Positions 48,725-59,876 are shown, counted from the first letter of the stretch. The stretch is 64,000 nucleotides of DNA from Cloeon dipterum (GCF_949628265.1 NC_088787.1:12948501-13012500), one strand, 5' to 3'. The notes: generated by a model not told the origin, from the sequence alone. Numbers and translations: made by a program.

Positions 48725-50875
48725 ATGCCGAGACCGAAGAAGGCCGACGCACCAGCCGCCGAGAGCGCCGATAAAACCGAGGAAGCCGCCGCAGCGACCG
48801 CCTCCGATGGAGAAGCCGCCGAAACGGCTGCCCCCGCGAAGAAGCGTGGCCGCAAGCCCGGCGTCTCCACGAAAAAGCCCGCCGAGCCGACGAGGGAGAA
48901 AATCCCTCGTGGGGCCAAGGCCGCCGCCAACATCAAGCTGGCCGAAAAGGACGAAACGGAGGTAAAGCCGAAGAAGGCTAAGCCTGCTGCCAGTGGCTCC
49001 GGAAAGGGCCGCGGAAGGCCCAAGAAGGTGGAGAAGGAGGAGGTAATAATGACCCACGCTTTTCATTAGAATTTCAGGATTTTGAATTATTTTTCCTTTT
49101 GTATCAGTCTGCGGATGAGGCAGAGGAGAAGGAAGAATCCGAGGAGGAAGAGGAAGAGGCCCCCTCCAAGAAAGCTGTAAGTTCCAGGAGAATAATGCTA
49201 CGAGATTACCAAAATTATAGCCTTAGAATTTGATGATATCGATCTGCATTCTAGTTGCTAAATTTAACTTATGCATAGTAATTGGCTGGAAATTGTTGCT
49301 TTTGCCCTATTTTACTGCATGCCAATCTAATTCCGTTTTTGAAGAGACAGCCTGATGCTGAGATTAGCACCGATGAGGATGATTCTGAGGAGGATACTAC
49401 GCACATTGCAGAGAAACCCCAGAAGAAAACTGGCAACAAGAATGTTAGTTTTTAATTTTTCTAATTGATATTATTCTCGATTTGAAGAACAGCCTTGATA
49501 GATTTATTGATTGAGGGTAGAATTAATAATTTTCATGTATAGCAACAGGCTTCAAAGAAGGCAACTCAGAAGCAAAGTGATGAGAAAGTGGACAAGAAAT
49601 CCAAGGGAAATAAGAAGGACAGTAAAGTAATAATTTTAGTGCATCTTGTGAAGAGTCTGCCTTATTGTTTATAATATTACATAGGAAGAAGAAGATGAAG
49701 ATGATGGATATGAGCCAGACAGTGACCAGGTAAGTTATGATTGAATTGCATGTGTACACTACTGAATTTCATTCACTTCTTTTAGTCTTGTTACATTATG
49801 TTGATTTTTAGGCGTCGAATGATGGAGTAAAGGAAGTGGACAAGAAAGGTACCAAAAAGGATTCGGGCAAGTCTGCTGTTCAGGTGCATGACCTAGTATT
49901 TAAGCGCTTCATTTCATAACTTGGTGACTCTAAGGGCAAACCCTCCAAGGCCGGTACAGCCAAGGAGTCTACCACTGCTGGCAAAGAAGAACAGCCTGAA
50001 GAAACTTCTGACCAGGAAGTCGCAGATGATGACAAGAAGGCTGCACCCAAGAAGGTTTCGAATGCTCTACGCTTTGATTAATTTTATATCTTTGCTTCTT
50101 TTTTATATGTGTCTAATTGCATGTGTAAATCCATTCAGAAAGCAGCAGCTAGGAAGGGCCAGAAACAGAAGGAGGATGCCGACAATAAGGTTTAATTCAA
50201 ACTGCACTTGATCGAAATTTCTGCACGCTTTGCTCAATTTATTTCCAGTCAATTAAAAAATTAGATGTTTGTTAATTGCTGTGCATTTCTCATTTCGTTG
50301 AATCTTGTTTTGCAGAAGAAGGAAGACTCTGAGAGTAAGACTTCCAACGGATCATCCACTAACGGCGCTAGCAAGGCCAAAGGCAAAAAGGCTGTTGCTG
50401 CTGAAGCCTGGTAATAAACTAGCATTATCTTTTCTGGGAATTGATAACAAAATCAGCCAGCTACGTGTACAGAGCTCATTATACCTTATTTTAACATTTG
50501 ACCGGGAGATTTTAGTAATTTTAGGTTTAGTGCAGCGTTGAATAAATTAAGGTCAAAATTTTGGATACCTAGATCATCTGAAATTAAATTGTTACTGATT
50601 GCTGAATTTGTTTATCTTCGTGTTGCAGCAAATCATGATCAGTATTCAAGCGCAAAGCGCTGGAGATCGGCAGCGTTCTGCAAGAAACTTATCCCGAGCT
50701 GGAGTTGTTGATCAACGAGGGCAAAGCACCGCGCCGAGGCGCCTTCGAGCTTGAGCTAATCCTCGACGGCGAGCGCCACCCACTTTGGAGCGGCATCAAC
50801 AAGGGACCCCCGCGCAAGGATAAGTTTCCAGAACCTGCCGCCGTTTTGAACATGGTGAACAAACTCCTCCAGTAA
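48725..50875 (+). CDS. SelenoH: Selenoprotein H with long AT-hook N-terminal region (UGA read as selenocysteine)
   Basis: This is a nuclear redox selenoprotein of the SELENOH/BthD family. Exons are 48725-49042, 49108-49176, 49345-49443, 49543-49626, 49685-49729, 49812-49883, 49935-50054, 50139-50189, 50316-50410 and 50629-50875, totalling 399 residues with Sec. The first 317 residues are low-complexity, acidic and lysine-rich, with AT-hook words RGRKPG and GRGRPKK. The last exon completes C-K-S-U, the C-x-x-U redox motif (TGA at 50636-50638). It continues SVFKRKALEIG, GKAPRRGAFELEL and LWSGINKGPPRKDKFPEP to TAA, all matching vertebrate SELENOH. A SECIS follows at 51133-51215. Human SELENOH also has a short AT hook, but this N-terminus is far longer. 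Standard gene callers would end it at 50414 or 50638. Confidence 0.93.
50636..50638 (+). other. Selenocysteine codon (in-frame TGA)
   Basis: The TGA follows C-K-S and precedes S-V-F-K-R-K in one frame, at the site where SELENOH proteins carry Sec. Seventy-eight conserved sense codons follow before TAA. Confidence 0.92.
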
Positions 50876-51132
50876 TCCGAACACAAGAGCAACAACAACC
50901 AGCACTATAGCCATGTATGCCCTGGCAGTGGAGCGCCTCTACTCCCATCCTCTTCTCTAAACACCGATCAATTTTATCAGAATCTCGACTCGCAAAGTAC
51001 AAAAGCATTTCGTTCAGCAATCTTCTCGGCCGATTCAAAGTCTCGAAACATTTCACGCTCTATTCACCATTTTCGGCCCAAATCCGCGTTTCGTTTTCGA
51101 GTTGGGGCGGGCGAGACGGAAAGGAGCTGTCA

Positions 51133-51215
51133 CACTGGCGTGTCGATCTCATGACGGCCGGCAGGGAAAGGCCCCGCGGCCTCCCGGTCGGCCTGACGCA
51201 CTCGCACGGCCAGTG
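51133..51215 (+). promoter_or_regulatory. Type II SECIS element in the selenoprotein H 3' UTR
   Basis: Helix I is CACTGGC/GCCAGTG (51133-51139 with 51209-51215), extended by GTG/CAC. The quartet strands are ATGA (51151-51154) and TGA (51194-51196). Helix II pairs 51156-51167 with 51182-51193 at 11 of 12 positions. The unpaired AA is at 51168-51169, and a mini-stem GGCC/GGCC (51170-51173 with 51178-51181) makes it type II. It starts 495 bases after the UGA codon, well beyond the minimum spacing. Confidence 0.93.
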
Positions 51216-51581
51216 GACGGTTCACTTTCATCTCCTGCCACTGCTAGGGTATGAAGCATTTTAAACAAGTTTTTTAAGTACAATGATGTGTGAGTAGGAA
51301 CTGTTCAGTGTCTATTATCCATAAACTGATGATCTTCAGCTGAATAAGTGCGTGCAAGCTGAGAGGTTTTTAAAAAAAGCGATCAGTACTTGTTCTAAAT
51401 GTCAATTTGCTCACTTCTGCATTCACATCTCCTCCGTTTGTTCTGTGTGCGCGCGCCCCTATGAACTTTTCTTCATTTGTTTGAAATAAGATTATTGATT
51501 GCAACCAGCAGGCGCATTTTATATGGTCTTAGAGTCTAGAATTAAATGATTAGTGTATTTTCTCAATTTCATTTGCACAAA

Positions 51582-51587
51582 AATAAA
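51582..51587 (+). terminator. Poly(A) signal of selenoprotein H
   Basis: AATAAA about 365 bases after the SECIS, the first good signal downstream. Confidence 0.5.
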
Positions 51588-52078
51588 ATATTGTATTAGT
51601 GAAGTCAAAAATGTTGCGATTCATTACGAATAAAACCCTTCAAAAAAATTGTATCCTCTAGAATTTTTATTAGACCTTGAGAAGAAACCTCAATAAGTAG
51701 TGATCTTGGTTAGATCTCCAAACGCTTTTTTTTATCCAGTGAGAGTCATTGATGAACGTTTATCCAATTGCTTGGTGTCTACTTTCGGCTACAGATTTGT
51801 TCTATCCATCGATATTTACTCGCATAAACATAAAAGTTGATTTAAACAGACTTTGCTGCCAGTGAAGACGCCAAAATCGGAGATAGCAGTTGAAATATTA
51901 TATAATTATTTGATCGAAAAGTACAGGACGCTGATTGACTGAAGCAAACGCGCAATTCGCGACACCTGTGATCTGATTGCAAGCTATGACGCGCCAGCCA
52001 ATCAGCGTCGAGGATTTTTCTAGCAAAGAATTTGAAGTGCTGTCTAGTCTACGATTTGAATATTTCATTCCAATTTAT

Positions 52079-52150
52079 GGGTTTAAATCAACTTTCAATG
52101 CGTTTCTGCGATTTATCAATCGATATAGTGACTCTTTAGCTGCAAGTAGA
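52079..52150. repeat. Dispersed repeat, copy 2
   Basis: It shares ordered blocks with 36926-36990 in direct orientation. The TCAATCGATA and CTCTTTAGCTGCAAGTA blocks are nearly identical. Confidence 0.5.
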
Positions 52151-52638
52151 CACAAAAAAATCAGTTGCGAGGGCAGCAATATATAAGAATAAAGAAATTT
52201 TTAAAATGCATTTCTCTAGACTTTTCTCAGGGTTCTTATCTCAGTCAAAGGTCACTTAATTATTTTATCTTATATAAAAATCAGTTCTGGAAGATTCCTT
52301 ATGGCACCTGCGTTCAAGCATTGCACGAATAAAATGGTGAAAGGAGAAACAAGAAATATTTTTGCCTACTGAAATATATTCTTAGCTATTATGAAACCAG
52401 AAGTGGAGGTTTCATTTTCAGTATTCCGTAAAGGGTCCATGGAATAAAATCTTAAGTAGGAAACAACTGCGTTCTCCACAGCACCATAATTTAATATAAC
52501 CATGTACAAACAAAATATTAAATTTAACATTTTTGTGTTCGAATGCTGGAAATATATCACCGTTTTACACAAAGAGACCACTTTGACCAGTGTCCAGGAT
52601 AAAGCATTTTGAATTCTTGCTTATACCCATGGAAAAAT

Positions 52639-53491
52639 CTACAACTCATCTTTTTGGAATGAATTCAGAATGTTCAGTCGCACAGAAATTTCCTCTTTCT
52701 TCTCCTTGCTAATCTTGCTTTCGAGCAGATTTTGCACCCGCTTGACCTCATTGGCGACAAATTCTTCCCCCTTCTCGATCACCCTCCTCATTGTCTTCAC
52801 ATAAGTTTCCGCTGCTTTTTGCTCGCTTTTGCCGGTGGCTTGGTCCCACAGGTCTTCCGCCTCTCGCAGCAACACCTTCCGCTGCGCCACATCGGCACTC
52901 GCAAACTGCAGACCAAAATATTGAGCTATGGGACAATTAAATAAATACAAATCTAATTAACCTTCATGGCTATCGTATCGAATTTCTCCAAGCAGCCTGG
53001 CAGTCCAATGTATACTCCCGAATTCGACCTGATGAATTTCTTCAGTTCGTCCGCGTTGAAGTCTTTGCCTTTGAAGTCGATCGGAGCGTCCTTGCCCTGA
53101 ACGAACAACTTTACCGCAGGGTAGTCCTCTTTTTTCACTTCAAACTTCTTGGCGAGGTCTGCATTCTCGTTGTCTCCATAGTCTTTCACTCCAACGTCTG
53201 CAATTAGCAGGTCTAATTGGAGGTGGGAAGCCTCAGCCACTTTAAGGAACTCGTCGTGCTTGGCACCATACGGGTAGGCTATGTCGAACTTCACCAGGGT
53301 GGCTTTGAACTTTGAAATTACCTGCAAACCCATAAATTAGAATATTTTCCATAATACGTGAATTGAAACCATTTAAAAAAATGCTCATTTACCTTATCAA
53401 ATGTATAGGAATCAAGAGATACACTGCCTTTGCCATGAACATGCAGGGCAAAAAGAAGGGCCAAAAAGACTGGTGTGAGTAGTTTAAACAT
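52639..53491 (-). CDS. wbl: ERp29 / windbeutel, ER lumenal thioredoxin-fold chaperone
   Basis: This ER-resident chaperone is related to protein disulfide isomerase. In Drosophila it moves Pipe to the Golgi for dorsoventral patterning. Exons on the minus strand are 53393-53491, 52962-53321 and 52639-52905, giving 241 residues. A signal peptide is clear in MFKLLTPVFLALLFALHVHG. The thioredoxin-like domain (about 30-140) has FDIAYPYGAKHDEF in place of a CxxC site, as in ERp29. The D domain (about 155-241) is all helical (QKAAETYVKTMRRVIEKGEEFV), and the chain ends in the retention signal KDEL. The single cysteine in the middle of the chain (LPGCLEKF) fits a non-enzymatic role. The start is the first ATG before the signal peptide. 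Confidence 0.95.
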
Positions 53492-54686
53492 TTTTTAAAA
53501 AATGGAATGAAATAAAATGTTTTTAAATGCAGCTTTACGCCGCCTGCCAACGATAGTTTCGGGCGTTTCGGGAGTAAAAAGATCGAGAATAATCTCTTAA
53601 AAATATAACGTTGGATAAGAGCGGAAAACCGGAAAAGCTTGCGGTGACCGGTGAATGTTTACAAAATTCAGAGGTAGAGGGGAAGCTGATTTGGAAGATT
53701 ATGATTGGATAGTTAAGCGAGAGGGAAAAAAACGCGCGAAGACTCACCGCGAGCCAGCCAGAGCTAAAATAACCGAAATAACATAGATTTCAAAGCAAAT
53801 ATTTGGAGTTTTTTCTAGATAAACAAATTCATTAGAGTTGTATTGTAATTTTCCTGCTGAAATTGAAGAAAAAATAGGTATTGGTTCATAGCTCATTAGC
53901 TGTCGTCTTCTCCTCACCTGCTCGCATGTCGCGCCCTATTATTTTCAACCCTGCGGGGGAGGTGATGTCATTATTTGTCATTTAACCAATCGGGGTAGTA
54001 AATATAACCCAAATTCTAATTGGAGAAAAATAATGCACGTGCCAATAAGAAATGAGATCGGTTATTTTTGTAGCCGATAGGGAGCGCAGAAAGTGCATTT
54101 TTTCGATTTTTTCATTTGCACCCTGACGGACTACAGCGACCAACATCCCCGCCCTCTATAACATGCATCAGATGACACAGAGGACACCTGACAACGCGTA
54201 ACACACGTGCTCTAAACACAAAAGTTGCTTTGATAGAAAGAATCTCGCTAAAAAAAAGCACAGGACTTTCCCCATGACGAGGCGTCTGTGAGACGATAGA
54301 AGAGTATTAGCAGCTAGGTCGGTTTGTATATACAATTATACGTATATATATATTTTTACCATCGAACAAAAGTTACTTAAAATTATAACAATGGAACTCT
54401 CGCTTTCACCATTAAATTTTTCTTATTATTCGATTGAGTTCTTCTATTATCTATGTAATAAATTATTTTAGCTCGTTTATAAACTAAAAATATTTTGCTG
54501 GACATGATTTCTTGCCCCATTAGCAGAGAAAATAATTGAAAAAATATTATTATCACTTATTATTGTTGTTTCAGTTGTAAGAATTAAGAATATTATGTTG
54601 TGATATTTTAGATAAAGCACCATAAATAAGAAGAAAGCTCGACCAAGGAAAAATTGAAGGCTTATTCTGTATTATTCCACTTCACA
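53492..54686. promoter_or_regulatory. Divergent ERp29 / unknown-gene promoter region
   Basis: This is 1.2 kb between start codons. CCAAT boxes occur near 53984 and near 54036. The second is preceded at once by CACGTG, giving CACGTGCCAAT, which resembles an ER-stress element but does not match the consensus spacing. An AT-rich tail follows. No gene was recognised inside. Confidence 0.35.
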
Positions 54687-55682
54687 ATGACTTCTGCTTT
54701 TGCTGAGAACAACCCTGATTTGAGACCATTGTTTCAAAAATTGAAAAACTACGCATCAACTCAAAATAGCCTTCCAGGCCGATTGTCCAGCGATCAAAAG
54801 CAACACTCTCTTCTTGATATGGGACGATGTATTGAAGGATTATTAAAATTACCAGCTGCTGTTAACTTCGCAGGTGGAAAGTCAACTTTGGAACGGTGAG
54901 AGAAATTGCGTCTATTTATTTTCATTTTTATGTACCAATATTTTTTATTATAGCGAACTTTGGGACTTTGCCACCAAATCGTCAACTGCAATGTCCACAT
55001 TGTCCACACATGTGAACTTAAAGGAGCTCTATTTGAGGTTGAAAAACCACGAATTAGAGGAGAAAAATCGCAAGCAAATTGCGGAACTGAATGGATCGTA
55101 CATCCAGACTCATATGGTATATATAGCGATTAAACAATTAAAACAAATTAATCAATTTTATGTTGAGAAACTTGAGATCTAACTAATAATACTTTTTTAT
55201 TTACTGTAGGAAGGGCATGTGCCAATCAGGGTTGCTGATGAGTTTTCAAAGCCAGTCAATAATTTGTCAGCAGAAACGAATAATATTTGCTCCAATTTAA
55301 TGGGTCCTAGGATTAAGGAATTTTTACAAGCATTGGACGACCTTGGATTATATCGATATCACAAGGGGAAATCAATTATGGATGTCCAGGTTCACAGTCA
55401 AATGAAACTCTATCTTTATAAGATCGGAGCTCATATAGAACAGTGTTTGGAGCGGCCTGAAGTCTCCAATGACAAAAATCAATGGCGGAGGTAAATTTAT
55501 CAATTTAAAAAATATTTATTTTAATTAATCGGAAACATATTTTAAGGCATCTTTGGAGTTATGTGAAAAACTCCACTTATCTTTCGCAACACTTTGACCC
55601 GGAAATGCTTTACTACAGATTTCAACTCACAGATATGGAAGATAAACAGAAAAGCGCATCCCAAATAATAACAGTTGATTAG
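54687..55682 (+). CDS. Unrecognised 262-residue helical protein
   Basis: I do not recognise this family. Exons are 54687-54895, 54954-55116, 55210-55490 and 55547-55682, with GT-AG ends and phases that agree, so it is a real gene. The product starts MTSAFAENNPDLRPLFQKLK and is predicted mainly helical, soluble and without signal peptide or membrane segments. Notable stretches are LLDMGRCIEGLLKLP, LKELYLRLKNHELEEKNRKQ (short coiled coil), LMGPRIKEFLQALDDLGL and MKLYLYKIGAHIEQCLERPE; it ends SASQIITVD. Its codons are more AT-rich than those of most neighbours, unlike Chc or SFSWAP. It could be a fast-evolving subunit of a conserved complex, but that is a guess. A poly(A) signal is at 56146. Confidence 0.8.
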
Positions 55683-57496
55683 AAGAAAGTGAAACAAAAC
55701 TATTATGCAGGGGATTCAAGATTTAACTGAATATTTAATCAGTCGGTCACTCTGAGCCTCAGTGGGAGTATAATCTTCGTTATAAATATTTTCTTTAATT
55801 TAGCATAATTTATATTTATGCTAAAATGAGGTTTCCTGTTTTATGAACTTTGGTTTCTTCCATTTAGGCTTGTGTGTTTTTGTTATTCATTCGTGACGTT
55901 ACTATAAGCGTACATGACTCGGTAGCCGACAGCATAATATGTGAATGTCTTACTCAAAGAGTTAAGGCCGCCCACGCTATATTTTTTATTAATAGTTTAT
56001 TCACCCCTATACTAAACTATGATAATATTTTGATCGATAGTCAATCCAAAAATAAATTTTCCAGTTATCAGAAAATTTGGAAATTATTATGCCGCTGCGC
56101 GCATTCCTGAGTTTGATGGATCTATTTTAATACTAACTGCAACAAAATAAAGCAGGCTCATTGTTTAATAGCACCGTATAATACTGTTTTTTTCTAAGAT
56201 TGGCAAAATATTAATATGTTTGTTTGTTATATAATGTACTTTATGATACTATAAACATTTGTGTGAATAATAACGTGCAAAATTTACTAAAATGGATCGG
56301 CAAATTAAAACGGTCAAAAGAATTAATTTAACTTTGTGTGACATGAGAGAAAAACAAATTGGTGAAAAGTCAGCAAGTTTCGCTGATTTAGATATTTTCC
56401 GAGTTTTCAATTCCATCCGAATTTGGTAGAAATATAATTTACTTATAAAAAGATAATTTCTCTTTTCTTTGTGAAGTAAAAATTGAAGAGATCCGCAGTT
56501 GAAATTGAATCATATTGATGAATGGTGTGTAGCACACAGCTTGTCTTCTGCATTTATATATAAAGGAAATTTCAAAATTTCAACAACTTTTGAAATCTTT
56601 TATGGCCACTACAAAAACGCCTCTTTTTGCTTTCATTTTGGCCAAATTTTGGCATTTCAAAAATATTTTATTGATTTTTTGTAGGCTAGTGTACTACATA
56701 GAACATTAGTGTTTTATTTTTATTTACCCAAAAAATTAAGAGCGATTTTTGCTTGAGAGGCGAGAGACCTCTCGATCCGTGGGTAACAAAATTAAAATAA
56801 ATGAAGGAAGGGCTGTTAGAAGCGCGCGTGATTATGTGAAAGATAAAGACAAATAATGATAAATGGGCGTGTCAATTGCAAGACTCAGCATGATATGTAG
56901 CGAAAGAAGTTAGGTAGCTGCTATAATTCGTGTCAAATTAGTAATGAAATAATTATGTAATACATTTTCCAAAATTAATTAATACGGAATTTACTCGCAT
57001 TTTAGATTGATTGTTGAAAAATACAATTCATTGATCTATTAGTGCATAATTGTTTGCACGTACCATTTTACTCCCGAGTATACACCAAACACATGTTTGT
57101 TATTGTGTAAAGTGTAAACCCGCCTTCCAATGGTATTGTGAATAATTTGGCGGTTTCCTCTTTCCTCTCCAGTCTATGAGCAGTATGAGCTGAGTCTGCG
57201 TTTCTGTTGACAACAGGTATGTATAGATAGACTAGGTGATATTTCTCTAACATTTTTTGAATGCCTTTGCTTATTGGATCAGTGACTATGCATAGTGTAA
57301 AGTAAAAAATACCGGAAATTCATTTTATTTAATGCTAAAAACCAAGCAGACGCATCAATTTTAAAAGGTAAAAATGCATGCATGAATGAAGTATGATAAT
57401 AATTATGTATCTACAAAACCAGTTCTAAAAATTGCTTTGTTATCTCTATGTATGTATCTAATTCTAGAACAACAGGCCAACTTTCTTTCCATAAAA
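55683..57496. other. 3' UTR and spacer before TRAIP
   Basis: This is 1.8 kb of AT-rich sequence. Only the 3' UTR of the upstream gene and the TRAIP 5' region are expected here. No repeat family, RNA or protein gene was recognised. Confidence 0.5.
56146..56151 (+). terminator. Poly(A) signal of the unrecognised gene
   Basis: AATAAA about 465 bases past the stop codon. Confidence 0.5.
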
Positions 57497-59427
57497 ATGG
57501 TGTTCTCGTGCTCCATTTGTCTATCATTCTTTGATGCCTCCTCAGACATTTTTTGTCTACCGTGTGGCCACATTTATCATATGACCTGCACCATGCAGTG
57601 GTTCGAAAGGTGAACACCGAATTTTTTCCAAATCCGTTCAATTTGAATGAAGAACCTGTTAAATTTTCAGAACGCAGTCTTGCCCTCAGTGCCGCAAGCC
57701 GACCACCGAGAAGAAATGCATCAAAATATTTCCCCACTCAAGCGAACAAGGGACGCAACAGGACCCAAGTCAACTCATGCAGACCATCGATGGCTTGAAT
57801 TTGGAGATTCGCAAGCTGACCAAATTGAATCACGAAAACCAAGCTGCCCTCAACATGCTGAACTCAGTTAACCAAGAATTAGAGTGAGCCCATTAGAGTA
57901 GCCCATTGTAGCAAATTTATTCAAATCCGCCAATTGAAGGTCTAACAAAGAGGAGGCGAGTGCTGAGATAAGTCGGCTGATGAGCCACAACACTCTTCTC
58001 AAGAAGCAGGTGAAGCTGCTGAAGAATGTTGAAAATGAGCTCCAGGTCGCTAGGACAGCAAAGGAAAAGGCTGAGAAAGACCTCTTGGTCTGGAAAAAGT
58101 AATTCATTACTATTTTAACTTTTTAACCCTTTCTCAGACGGATTAAATTTATTTATAGTTTCAGTCCGAGAAAGGATAAGTGATCAGAGAGTACACCATA
58201 GCAACCAAATGTTTTAGACTTGTCATTCATTTTTGTACCTTATCTAATCCAAATACTTGTTTTCGCAGCGTGTCCAAGGTTGTGGATGGGACATTTTCGG
58301 AGGCTGATGAGGCTCTGAAGGAAAGTGCCAACTGCTCCGACATCAACTCTGTGCTCACCATGTGCCGCAGTTTGAAAAGGTTAGCACTTGCCGGGCTTCT
58401 TGAAATTTAAAAATATTTGATACTTATGATCTTTATTACGGTTCTGCAGGGCTATTTTGCCCCATACATTACCATATCCAGAGGCTTAAGGCGCGAATAT
58501 GAGTTCCATTCCACTGGAAAAGAGCTCAGTCTAGTAGTACTAACTGAGCTCTACTTTTTCTTTGTAATATGTTCAGGGCAAAATTAACTTACGTTACGTA
58601 TGATTGTGATTTACCTAATATACGACTGACGTTTAAAAAGAAAAATACTAATAATGCCAGTTGTGATTTCCTCAGATTTTACAAAAATACCAGTTAAATA
58701 TTTTGCTTTTGTATGGGCTGTATTAATTATGTTTAAAAAGAAAATATAGTATCGCTTATAATCCAATATCTAGAAAAAGCATTATTTTCTCTTTTAATTT
58801 AGGGAGCTGGTCACCTTTAAATCCAGAGTGTTACTCCTGAAGAGAAGTGTCGAGCAGGAGAAGATGAACGGCAAGCGGCAGGTGGCTGAACTGGAAAAGC
58901 AGCACAAGATTGAGGTGGAGCTGCTCAACAACCACATGAGTAACCTTGAGCACGAGATCTTGCAGCTGAACAAAAGGCAAAAGGAGAAGGAAGCTAAGGC
59001 AGAGAGGGACTACCTGATGTGCGACCAGTTCCTCTCCAACCTTGAAGGCAGTCAGAAGAGCATCTTGGACTCAACACCACCGGGCAGCAGCCAAAACAGT
59101 AGCCGTGGCGCCATCCTGAAGCCCTCGACTAGCAGCACCCTGAAGCCTTCTACTAGCAGCACCCTGAAGCCCTCGACTAGCAGCACCCTGAAGGTGTCCA
59201 ACAGCAACAAGATGAAGGTGGCGCTGCGCAAGCCTGGCGACATCTTTGGCGTGTCGCGGCTCAGCGGCGGCTCTGGACAGACTGGACTGATGAAACGGAT
59301 GTACGAGAATGCGGCCAAACTTCCCGACAACATGACTTACGATGGCTTTGGCAGGACTGTCAGGGCCGAGAGTTGCTTCAAGAGCAGGCCATCCACCTCG
59401 ACAATGCCAAAGAGGCCCAAATGCTGA
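57497..59427 (+). CDS. nopo: E3 ubiquitin-protein ligase TRAIP (no poles homologue)
   Basis: TRAIP is a RING E3 at replication forks that ubiquitinates CMG helicase and other blocks; the fly orthologue no poles guards early embryonic mitoses. Exons are 57497-57609, 57671-57883, 57940-58098, 58269-58379 and 58803-59427, giving 406 residues. The N-terminal RING has CSICLSFF...CLPCGHIYHMTC...CPQCRK (residues 5-46). Long coiled coils run from about residue 75 to 255. A serine-rich linker with three exact 8-residue repeats LKPSTSST follows. The end has YDGFGRTV, like the C-terminal GFDGLGGRT box of vertebrate TRAIP, but the PCNA-interacting tail was not seen. The ATG is at the start of the RING, as in other TRAIPs. 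A poly(A) signal is at 59877. Confidence 0.9.
58521..58552. repeat. Perfect inverted repeat in TRAIP intron 4
   Basis: AGAGCTCAGT (58521-58530) and ACTGAGCTCT (58543-58552) are exact reverse complements, and the 12 bases between them contain TAGTA/TACTA. The arms extend with A and T runs. It could form a hairpin or cruciform; no RNA class fits. Confidence 0.6.
59116..59187 (+). repeat. 24-bp tandem repeat within TRAIP coding sequence
   Basis: Three adjacent 24-base units each encode LKPSTSST; a fourth, diverged unit encodes LKVSNSN. The units differ by one or two bases, so the expansion looks recent. Confidence 0.85.
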
Positions 59428-59876
59428 GGAAGAAAAGGCCAGATTAATTTTTGTCCATTGTTACTTATAGCTGTTAGACAGCGCTACACAGTCTGATTCT
59501 GTCTTTTCCATTAGGCCATTGGCCCTGGTTTGCAAATTTTATGCAGTGAATTTGAGTCGCACTGTAAACTTTACTTTGTGGGCTTCGTGGATAGCTGCAA
59601 ATGGTTGATCAATTTTGATTTTAATTGCTTATAAAAATAAGTCTAATATGATGAAATTATCTGAGATGAGACGAAATTTTTAAATCTCTTAAAACTCATC
59701 TTTGTCTAACTTCGCAGGTTTGCTATTTTTAATTCGAAGACAAATAATGTGTGTTTAGTCCATGTAATCAGTGAGACTAGTTGATAAGCCCTTGAAGACT
59801 GTTAATTTAATCCTATTTTTGTACACGCAAGCTATTTATGTATCCGTGCCTTGCTGGAAAAAACACTTCTTTCATA

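Larger units (their letters stand above)
50876..52638. other. Selenoprotein H 3' UTR and tail-to-tail spacer
   Basis: The 3' UTR with the SECIS probably runs to the AATAAA at 51582. The rest is AT-rich, with a dispersed repeat copy at 52079-52150, before the 3' end of the ERp29 gene on the other strand. Confidence 0.5.

Noticed and set aside
49220-49330. TTGATGA word in a selenoprotein H intron as a box C/D snoRNA
   Set aside because: No CTGA box or flanking stem was found.
50409-50414. TGG TAA as the true end of the AT-hook protein
   Set aside because: The same bases form a good donor (G|GTAA) that joins in phase to a highly conserved SELENOH domain with a SECIS, so the stop is more likely intronic in the main transcript.
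51977-52186. A 69-codon frame between selenoprotein H and ERp29
   Set aside because: It overlaps the dispersed repeat block at 52079-52150 and lacks splice or protein support.
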